The notes beneath the pieces were generated by a model. The model was given only the letters and a program-made list of their open reading frames with translations. It did no database searches and was not told the DNA's origin. From NCBI GenBank assembly GCA_029582165.1, contig CM055887.1, positions 17,593,190-17,657,189 of the forward strand: DNA of 64,000 nt. Direction: 5' to 3'. Source of the stretch: Portulaca oleracea. Lineage: Eukaryota; Streptophyta; Magnoliopsida; Caryophyllales; Portulacaceae. The translations under genes and the position numbers were made by a program. Positions 11,546 to 20,618 of the stretch are shown here, one piece after another. Every line of letters starts with the position of its first letter. Positions within the stretch are counted from its first letter, which is position 1.

Positions 11546-12786
11546 GCAAAACAAAACAAAACTAACTAACTAACACAAACTCCTATGTCGTGGGAGAGAA
11601 TCATGTGCATTTAGCGTATGCACCAAGCCCTTTGAACCCCCCGGCAGCCCGAGTGGATGAGATGGACTCGTGAGGGTTTGTAGCGGCTGTACCCACAAAA
11701 GCCAAAGAAAAAGGAGAGAGGGAAACTGAAAACAAAACCGAAGAAAACAAAAAGGAAACGAAAAGCAAAGGCTTTGATTCACAAGATCTCGTAATCTAAA
11801 CTAAGAAAACGCGATTAAACCTCCCAAAGTAACCGTTAGGAGCATCTCACAAACACCAAACTCAGAAAAAGGTCGATCTTGAAGATTTTTAACTCCCTAC
11901 ACCTTGTAACAAGCGAAACCCCACAACAAAAGCACAACAAGGGTTTAACGGGAACCAAAAGACTCTAAAAACTCGCGTCCGAATTTGAAAACAACGAAAC
12001 AACCGAGAGGGGTGTTGCTCTCCCTTGCATTTGGTCGCCCTTGGCTTGGTGAGGGCAGTAGGTGATGCAAGGGGAGGCCCCGCTCTTTTTAGAAGCAAAA
12101 CTTTTCTTTTCTTTCTTCTTTTTCTCCCTTTTTTTTTTCTTTTTTGGTTTTTAAGAGTCGGTATTAGCCTTACTTTCAGAAATTGGACGGCCCATATAAG
12201 GGGTATACCCTCCCAACACGGTCTTTTCCATACGCCTCTCCGTCGCAAAGCGATATAGGAGGAGGGTTAAGGGGTATCTAGTGCCGTACCACGAATACTG
12301 GGCCCGTGTAGGTTGGCAAAGTGTATGGTGGTTAATGTCTTCAGCGACACACTCCACTTATTCAGGTTATTATATCTTATGAAAGCTCCTCTTTTCTTTT
12401 CTTTTCTTTTCTTTTTGCGCTTTTTGCTTTTGCTAAACAAAACAAACTCAGACACAAGCCCTTAGAATCTCCGGGTTCCCAACAAAACGAGAAAGGAACG
12501 GGAGTTTCACAAGATACTTAATGAAGGGAGTCTAATAAGGGTAAGTCTCGACTAGAACCCGAGTTAGGGTCAAAAATGCTCCAACCGATTACTTTTAGAA
12601 AGAAGTTTAAGAACGATTTCTCAACTTCGATAACGAGATCTAGGAAACAAAGCAAAACAAAAACAAAACGAAAAGGTTTTCACTCCCTTTTTCCTCCATT
12701 ATCACACAAAAATTTTTAAATTTTAAGCAAAAACTAGGGAAACAAAGAACAAAACGACTAGGTGATCTACCCTTGAAATAGAATAT
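11546..12786 (-). other. T2 3' untranslated region
   Basis: No supported gene. It holds homopolymer-rich stretches (T/C tract 12095-12150, TTTTC repeats 12383-12415). ORFs here on both strands are low-complexity and have no family features. Confidence 0.6.
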
Positions 12787-12835
12787 CTCCCCCCCCCCCC
12801 CACACACTTAAAACTCCACAATGTCCTCATTGTGG
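12787..12835 (-). other. T2 second (internal) polypurine tract with stem-loop
   Basis: On the plus strand a run of C's followed by ACACACTTAAAACT precedes CCACAATGTCCTCATTGTGG, an 8-bp perfect stem with a 4-base loop. On the minus strand this reads stem-loop, then AGTTTTAAGTGTGTGGGGGG. It repeats the layout of the terminal module 1.3 kb away but has no LTR after it. Confidence 0.75.
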
Positions 12836-13759
12836 GAAGGAGTCGCATGAAAAGGGTAGAGAACCTACAAAACACAAACAAACAAAACGACTAGCAGGTA
12901 GACATGGTGGCGACCCGAGCCCATACGGCTCCAACAGCAATAGATATCCCAACACAGACACTCAAAGGGGTTCGCCACCCAAAAGAAAACCAAGCATGCG
13001 ACGGATCATGATAAGAATTCACATAAAAAGAGTAAGGTGAAAAGATATTACCTCAAACTCTTCATAAGCGTTAAAAATAGCGATCCGAAGTCGTCGTTCA
13101 AGAGAGTCAGAACAATGTTAGAGTAAAAGACGACTTTATAACTATAAAATTTGCATGCGAGACCAAAAGCAAAAGAAAGGAAAAACTAACTTAAAAGATT
13201 ATGAAAAGAAATTGAAAAGGTGAAAAACGAAAATATTAACAATATATACATTGCCAGAGACTTACCTCATCCCTGAATCTCACTTATTGAGGCGGGAAAT
13301 AAGGGTGAAACTCGATACACACTAACCGAAACAACGAATTCATTGCATTCATCACAAACAACATTCGGTTACATCCATCCATGACCCAAAATACAAACGA
13401 GAAATGCTTAAACAACAGTCCAACCCACAAAAACAACCATCAAACAACCATCAAACAACCCGACGATACATGAAAGACAAACAAGACAAGGAAAATCCCG
13501 AGCATCCTAATCGAACAATCCCCAAAATATGCTAACGCATGCCAAATGAAATCGAGAGATCAACAACCCAAAACAACCAGACATCGCATCCAAAACCCCG
13601 AAGAAGCACTCCCCCACACTTATACTTCACAAAATAAAGTAAATAAGAACAATGATAAAGGTCGGGTGGGGGTGGGGTGCTTACAAGCGGTCCACAAGCA
13701 GACCCTCCCGGCGGAGAACGGGGTTGGAGTTGCGACTGGATGCTAGCCAGCGTCTCCTG

Positions 13760-15082
13760 TTAGATTTCGATCAATCCTTGCAAGTTTTCGATCAAGGTCT
13801 GCTGGTGTTGGATGAGCTCCCGTTGTACTTGAAACTCATCATGAAGCTCTTGGATTTGGTCGCTGATACGCTCAAGAGCGGGGTCCCATTGTTGACTCGG
13901 CTCGGCTTCATCCCCTTGTGCTTGTTCACCCCCTTCTTCTTCTTCCTCATTCTCTTCTTCCTCCTCTTCTTCTTCTCCTCCTTCACCTTCCTCCGCTCGA
14001 TCCCCGGGACCACCTACCACAAATTGATCCCCAAAAGTTTGGCCACACGATCAATTGCGTTGGTCGGTGACATCAAGACGTTGTTCGACATTGCCGTCGC
14101 CCAAATAAATCACGACGCTATGGGGTTCGTTCCTGTGACGGTATAATGTTCGCGTCTTGTGTTTCTCCAAGAATTCCATCTTTCGTAAGCGAACACCATC
14201 GATAGGATCGGGGAAATAGCGGGGAGTCCACTTGCTTAGATAGGACTCGAACCCTTGCTTCCTTAGGAAATGGGTGATGATGTGACCCATACAAATAGTC
14301 ATGTTCCGGGTTTCGAGGCTTATTTCCCGAAGGCAATGGAGGATGCACGAGCCAGTGTTTACCCGGCGACCGTTGATCGCATTGTAGAGGACGAAGAGGT
14401 CGTCTTTCCGGATGCTTGAACGCCTGGAGTCACGGTAAAAAACGGAGTTCGAAATGATGCGGTGGAAGATGCGGACGCTCAGATTACAGAAATCTCTGGC
14501 CTTAGAGTTGCTTGGGCAATAGTATTTCGCCCGTTGTGATCGAATCCTCGGGTAACATCTCCTCCAACAAGTGAGTGCTTGCATAGCTTCTTGTTCATTG
14601 AATTTGACGCACTCGCCGTAGGGGATGCCGTCCTCGGGAAGGCCTAGAGCATTGCATAAGTCTTTGAGCGTACATTCGACCTCCTTTTTGTTCACGATGT
14701 ATGAAAAAGAGGCGTTGGATGTGCCGTCTTCCTTTACCACCAAAGAGCTAAGGAATTCGAGCACCGGTTGCTCGATGATCGGTTCGTTGATTGTGGCGAA
14801 GATCTCCCATCCCATGACTTTGATGAAAAAGTCCATGCTCGGCTTACAAAAGACATCCTTTGCCGTCTCCTCATGATAGAGATCCGGAGCACAAATTTTC
14901 CGCTTCTTGAGCCGCTCATACCGTGCCTTGTGCATATCGTCCCGAAAATTAACCTTAATTTTCGGGTCGCATTGAATAATCGAGGCCGGTTGACCCTTGT
15001 ACCGGGTTTTGTCAGCCTCAGTCGAGGTTGATGGGGCGGGGGTCGATTCCGACTCGGTTCGGGCACGTTTTGCTCGACCCAT
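13760..15082 (-). pseudogene. T2 env-position ORF (Athila ORF / putative plant transposon protein), one internal stop
   Basis: This ORF lies between integrase and the 3' LTR, where Athila elements carry their third, env-like gene. I chose the methionine at 15082 (MGRAKRARTESES) because the upstream codons read as untranslated sequence and an acceptor-like TTCTTGCAG lies just before it. The first ~60 residues are basic and S/T/P-rich. A globular part follows with phrases such as FFIKVMGWEIFATINEP, LCNALGLPEDGIPYGE and YCPSNSKARDFCNLS, which resemble the family annotated as putative plant transposon protein or ATHILA ORF. A TGA at 14051-14053 interrupts the frame. Beyond it the same frame continues to 13760 with an acidic run (EEEEEEENEEEEE) and a predicted coiled coil. 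I see no membrane segment or signal peptide after the chosen start, so an envelope role is not shown. Its function is unknown. Confidence 0.75.
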
Positions 15083-15089
15083 TGAAGTC

Positions 15090-15100
15090 ACTGCAAGAAG
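15090..15100 (-). other. Possible splice acceptor before the T2 env-position ORF
   Basis: On the minus strand, TTCTTGCAG precedes TGACTTCAATGG by no intervening bases, so the start codon lies 8 bases inside the putative exon. Athila third ORFs are thought to be expressed from spliced RNA. The donor was not identified. Confidence 0.4.
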
Positions 15101-15763
15101 ATCAACCACCACACACCGAAACACAACACAACCAATACCCAAAAATCCCGAGCAACACGAATTCACAATCAACCACAAGATTCAACTCAAAAGCAAGCAA
15201 TACACTCCCAATCTCGAAAATATTCACAAAAAATTCAAACTTCAAACTCCACCACACTCGTTTGACCCAACCCACAAGCAATTTGCACCAAATTCAACCC
15301 AAAAGTTCACCAATAACGCTCCCAAACTCAGCAATATCAACCAAAAATTCAACCCCAATTCAACCTACTCGTCCAACCAAACCCAACAAGCTATTTGCAC
15401 AATATTCAACCCAAATAAACAAGAAATCGAGTGTTTAAGCACCAATAAATCAAGGAATACCTGGATTGAAGTGTTGGGGAAGGTGGAGACTGATTTTTGA
15501 ACCCCACTAGCAACAAGAGGCCCAGAATCTTGCTTGAAGAAGACCCGAAAATGGCGTACACAGCAGCGTGGTGCAGCTAGGGCATGATTTGCAGGAGAGA
15601 TGGAGAAGAATGGAGTAATTTGTGATGGATTTGTCCAATCTTGGAAGGAGTTTGCGATGTTAGGGTTTAGTGAGGGGTTTCGAGTGTGAGGAAATGGGAG
15701 GAAATGGAAAAGAAATGAGGGGAAATGATATTGAACCCCCGAAAATATTCGCAGTTTTCGACA

Positions 15764-16022
15764 GACCGTGGCTGGGCACGGTGTGGTTCGGACTGGGTAA
15801 AAAGAGGGGAAAATTTTCAGGGTGGAGACCGTGGCTACGGCAAACACACCGTGGTCACGGTCCACTTCGAGGCAGAAATTTTGCAATAATGAGCTGCAAC
15901 GAGACCGTGGCTGCGGTGAAACTCGCCGTGGTCACGGTCTACTTCGGCCTGATAAAACTGGGAGTGACTTGCATACACTGACCGTGGCCACGGTCCAGGC
16001 GACCGTGGCCACGGTCCCTTTC
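15764..16022. repeat. T2 internal palindrome array matching the LTR motif
   Basis: About seven copies of the GACCGTGGCCACGGTC family, including two perfect 16-bp palindromes near 15980 and 16002. It lies between integrase and the env-position ORF, so the LTR motif occurs a second time inside the element. Confidence 0.85.
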
Positions 16023-16025
16023 GGT

Positions 16026-16426
16026 CCATCCGCAGCACCTACAAGGCTCAAAACTTAGAGAAAAATGTTAAGTGCTAAAATCTACCCTCTTGTCATCCAC
16101 TCCCTTTTCTTTTTCCCTCAATTATCATTCAAGGATATTCTCCTAACACTCAAAAATACTTTCAAACCCCGACCCTCATAAAACCACTCTCGATCTTTTT
16201 GTTTTTTTTCTTCTGTTCAAACTTTTCTGATTTTTCTAATTTTTTTTCTCAAAAATTTTTCTTTTTCTAATATAAAACAACGGAAGAAGAAAAACACTAA
16301 AACAAGGGAAATAAAAATGAAAGAACTAATTAAAAATGAAAGAAAACATAAAAATAGGGGGAAGTAGTTCATACCTCTCCTGGGTGCTTGTTTTGTAGGT
16401 TCTAGGTCGACCTATCTCGATGTTCT
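16026..16426 (-). other. T2 spacer downstream of pol
   Basis: No ORF of note. T-rich and A-rich runs (16195-16330) separate the end of pol from the palindrome array. Confidence 0.6.
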
Positions 16427-19054
16427 TCAATCTTCGAAATCCGTGAGGTATGCCACAACTGTCCTGGCATATTCCTCGCCCATGATGTATGGTTTGAGCT
16501 TCGATGAGTTTGCTTTGAAACACTTTCCTTGTGCATCTTTCAATTCAACCACTCCGGCGGGGAGAATTTTCACAATTTCAAATGGCCCGGACCATCATGA
16601 TCTCAATTTCCTGGAGAATAACTTCAGCCTCGAGTTGAAGATGAGAACCCTATCGCCTACCGCAAACTCACGTCGGTTCAACCTCATGTCATGCCATGCT
16701 TTCGTTCTCTCCTTGTAGATCTTGTTGTTCTCATATGCATGACGCCTCAGCTCCTCAAGTTCTTCTAATTGAAATAACCGACTACCTCCGGCCGCTTTGA
16801 GATCGAAGTTCAACTTCTTGATTGCCCACATGGTTTTGTGCTCAAGTTCTACAGGGAAGTGACACGCCTTCCCATAGACAAGACAATATGGGGTAGTACC
16901 GATCGGCGTCTTGAAAGCGGTGCGGTATGCCCACAAGACTTCATCTAATTTTTCTGCCCAATCTTTCCTTGAAGAGTTGATCGTCTTTTCTAAGATCTCC
17001 TTGATGGCACGGTTTGAGATTTTTACTTGACCTTGCGTTTGTGGATGGTAAGGGAGTCCCTTCTTATGTTTAATGTCGTACTTCGTAAAGAGAGATTCAA
17101 ATTTCTTTTCAATGAAATGGGAACCATTGTCGCTAATGATGACCCGTGGAATGCTAAATCTTGGGAATAGGGTCTTTTTCAAGAATTTCGAAACGGACTT
17201 CCCATCGCACCTTACACATGGTATGGCTTCGACCCACTTTGTGACATAGTCCACCGCCACTAGAACGTATTGGAAACCCCTTGACGACGAGAAAGGACCC
17301 ATGAAGTCCAATCCCCACACATCGAAAGCTTCCACCTCAAGAATATAGTTCAACGGTGCTTCATTCTTCTGGGAGATGTTACCGAACCTTTGACACCTAT
17401 CACATTGCTTGACATGCAAGTGGGTGTCACGAAAAAGAGTCGGCCACCAATAGCCGGTTTGCAAAACCCTCGCCGCTGTCTTTGGGGGCCACCGTGACCT
17501 CCCACCGGAAATTCGTGACAATGGGTCAAGATAGATTGCACTTCACTCTCGGGAATACATCGCCGGTAAATTCCGTCATTGCAAAGACGGAAAAGGAAAG
17601 GGTCATCCCAAAAGTAATGCTTCATGTTGTGGAGGAATTTCTTCTTTTGATGATGGTTCAAGTGTTGAGGAATCACTTCGCTCGCCAAATAATTCACAAT
17701 ATCCGCGTACCAAGGATGTGAGTTGATAGCCAAGAGTCGCTCGTCCGGGAAAGCATCTACAATCGGTTGAGTGTCTTCCAAGTCGACAAGAATCCTCGAG
17801 AGGTGATCAGCTACGACATTCTTCGTGCCCGCCTTGTCGCGGATTTCCAAATCAAATTCTTGCATAAGCAAGACCCACCGTATAAGTCTCGGTTTTGTCT
17901 CCTTCTTTCCCATCAAGTATTTGATAGCGGCATGATCCGTGTAGACTACCACCTTAGAGAACATGAGGTATTGCCGAAATTTGTTGAGCGCAAAAACAAT
18001 CACTGAAAGCTCCTTTTCCGTGGTAGTGTAGTTCCTTTGGGCGCTATCAAGCGCATGGCTTACGTAATAGATGACCCTTGGCTTCTTGTCTATTGTTTGG
18101 GTCAAACACGCTCCCACGCGGTCGCCGTGATCGGCCATAATCTCGAAGGGTAGCGTCCAATCCGGAGGTTGAACTACCGGAGCGGAAATCAAAGCCTGCT
18201 TCAACCTATAAAATGACTCAAGGCACTCATCAGTGAAAATGAAAGGGGCATCCTTGTACAAGAGATCAGTTAGAGGTCGAGCAATTTTTGAAAAATCCTT
18301 GACGAACCGGCGATAAAAGCCGGCATGGCCAAGGAAACTACGCACCCCCTTAACAGAAACTGAGGGTGGTAGGCACTCTATAACCTCAACGTTAGCCTTG
18401 TCCACTTCGATGCCCTTAGAAGAGATTAAGTGACCCAAAACGATACCTTGTTCCACCATGAAGTGGCATTTCTCCCAATTCAGAACTAGATCCACTTCCT
18501 AAGAACGAGTTAACACTTTCTTCAGATTTAGCAAACAATCATCGAAAGAATTACCGTACACAGAAAAATCATCTATAAAGACTTCCATGCATTTTTCAAT
18601 GAAATCGCTAAAAATAGCCATCATACAACCTTGAAAAGTCCCAGGGGCATTACATAAACCAAATGGCATGCGATGATAAGCAAATGTCCCGTATGGGCAA
18701 GTGAAAGTGGTTTTTTCTTGATGTGAGGGGTGGATTGGAATTTGAAAGAACCCCGAGTACCCATCCAAAAAGCAAAAATGTGAGTGACCCGCCAACCGTT
18801 CTAACATCTGGTCAATAAAGGGAAGGGGGAAATGGTCCTTCTTTGTTACTTTGTTTAATTGGCGGTAATCGATACACATCCGCCAACCGGTGACAGTCCG
18901 GGTACTAACTAGTTCTTTCTTGTCATTTTCAATTACGGTCATTCCACCCTTCTTGGGTACACACTGAACCGGGCTAACCCATTCGCTATTTTCGATGGGG
19001 AAGATGATCCCAGCAGCTAGCAACTTTACTACTTCCTTTTTAACCACTTCTTGC
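16427..19054 (-). pseudogene. pol: T2 pol 3' part: reverse transcriptase, RNase H, integrase (broken)
   Basis: Minus-strand order is RT, RNase H, integrase. RT has the FIDD active-site motif at 18568-18579. RNase H follows (about 18200-17850) with MADHGD, TEKEL and YTDHAA phrases. Integrase has the HC...CDRC zinc finger (about 17560-17390), GLDFMGPF with the first catalytic D, SDNGSHF with the second, and GQVKISN, where the expected third catalytic glutamate is lysine (codon 17021-17023). The frame has a TAG at 18499-18501, a frameshift near 17490 and a TGA at 16595-16597. It then continues to a normal-looking stop at 16427-16429. RT begins exactly at the T3 junction (19054), where the upstream part of pol resumes at 26153. 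This copy cannot encode active enzymes. Confidence 0.93.
19050..19054. other. Left TSD of T3
   Basis: CTTGC, identical to 26153-26157 on the other side of T3. It is T2 pol coding sequence duplicated by T3 integration. Confidence 0.9.
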
Positions 19055-20479
19055 CGATAAGTGCTTCTTGTATATATGAGAACTTGGTTGTTTTGATGAG
19101 AATTTGGGGAATATTTGATTTGATTATGTTATTTTGTACCCGAATTTCCCATATTACACTTGGTTTGGAGTTTGGTGAGTTTTGTAGGGAATTTGTGAAG
19201 AATCGATGTAAACCGAGCCCAAAAAGCAAGTGTAGATCCAAGTTATGAGCTTAAAGGACCAAGAAGTGAGATGTTGGATCACCCAAGGCCCAAACAATGG
19301 CCCAAAGTACTCATAGGCCTGAAAAAGACAATGGCACGGGTGGTGTCTACAGTGGCACGGGTAGTGCCTATGACCAGAACGTGAAGAATTGTGTGCAGTG
19401 AAGCGACACGGGTAGTGCCTAGGGGGGCACGGTCCGTGTCACTATGAGCACGGTCCGTGTCACCCCTGCCTCTCCTGTCTTTTCATTTTCGGCGGTTTTG
19501 AGTTGATATTTGCCTATATTATGCTTATTTCTGGCGGAGTTTAGAATCAATCATCCATCATCATCCATTTCATGCCCTAATCATATCATTCATCATCCAT
19601 ATTCCATTCCATCATTGAAGATTGAGAGAAGATTGAAGATTGAAGAGCAACTCGAACATACTTTGAAGTGGAGGAGCAAAAGTCCTCCATTGTTGATTCG
19701 TAGCAAGTTTGTTCTTCACTTTGGTTTATTTCTCATTCTCTCAAATATTTTCATATGCTTTCTAGAATAGATTTCAATTGCTTTGTAGTTTCAAACATGA
19801 ATTGTGAGTAGTTCTTTTAGTTTAGGGGATGAACCTTTGAAGTTGCTTGATGAATTGACTTTGTTGGATTGAATTATCATGAATTTAGTTTGTTTCAATC
19901 TATTTGGTCTTTGAATTGAATTGTTATTGCTTTTGCTTGATCACCAATTGCATGTTAATAGGTCATTGAATGAAGTACCGAAAGGAGAAGTTTGATTACC
20001 CGAAGACCTAGATTAGACTAGTTAAAATTATCTAGACATAGAAGTTTTAACTAGGGTTCTTGAGATAATTAGATCTTTAACCTTGACTAAATCAAAATAA
20101 CCACGAAAGTAGGTGCTTGGTTAGTCTTGGCAATTCGCTCTAGTGGCAAAATCTCATTGCGAAGTATTCTATGCGATTATCGAACCTTGATTGTGCAAAT
20201 TAATGAAATGAGAGTTCAATCCACATCGTTGATTCGTTATTTGACTTAGGTTTCATCCCCTGAACACCTTTTTCCCTTGATTTCATCAGAATAGTTCGGT
20301 GAATATTCGTTTGTTTAGACCTTGTTTGTGATTAGAGTTAGATTTAGTTGATTCAAAACAAAAACCCGATCGGCTTAGCGATCAACTAGGAGGCTAGTTC
20401 AGTGCGTTGAAAGGAAAAGTTCCTGTGGGATCGACCTTGATATTTGCTACACGTACACCCGTGCGCTTGCGGCCTATCA
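19055..20479 (+). repeat. T3 5' LTR
   Basis: Runs from CGATAAGTGC (first T changed to C; the 3' LTR has TGATAAGTGC) to GGCCTATCA. It matches the 3' LTR at about 99%. It contains the short inverted repeats of the CACGGTCCGTG family at about 19330-19465. Confidence 0.95.
19330..19466. repeat. T3 5' LTR short inverted-repeat cluster
   Basis: Repeated GGCACGGGTAGTGCC, GACACGGGTAGTGCC and GCACGGTCCGTGTC units, each an imperfect inverted repeat. The 3' LTR has an extra 12-bp unit at the matching place (near 25126-25140), so copy number changes. Confidence 0.8.
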
Positions 20480-20485
20480 AGTTTT

Positions 20486-20503
20486 TGGCGCCGTTGCAGG
20501 GGA
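20486..20503 (+). other. T3 primer-binding site (tRNA-Asp type)
   Basis: TGGCGCCGTTGCAGGGGA lies six bases after the 5' LTR end. It is complementary to the 3' end of plant tRNA-Asp with one mismatch (CCGGGG expected), the type used by Athila elements. T2 has the perfect version. Confidence 0.85.
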
Positions 20504-20618
20504 CTTTGTCCCTAGCCAGCCACTGAACGAATACCCTAAGGTTGCCTAAGTCTTTTATTTTCTGTTTTGATTTTCCTTGGTGTTTTGGTTTTTGTCTTGC
20601 GAGGTTTACTCTACGTGC

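Noticed and set aside
11889..12455. Overlapping ORFs on both strands near 12000-12450
   Set aside because: Low complexity, inside the T2 3' untranslated region, no family features.
13652..14146. Plus-strand ORF opposite the T2 env-position gene
   Set aside because: Its F/L-rich run is the reverse complement of the acidic E-run of the minus-strand gene.
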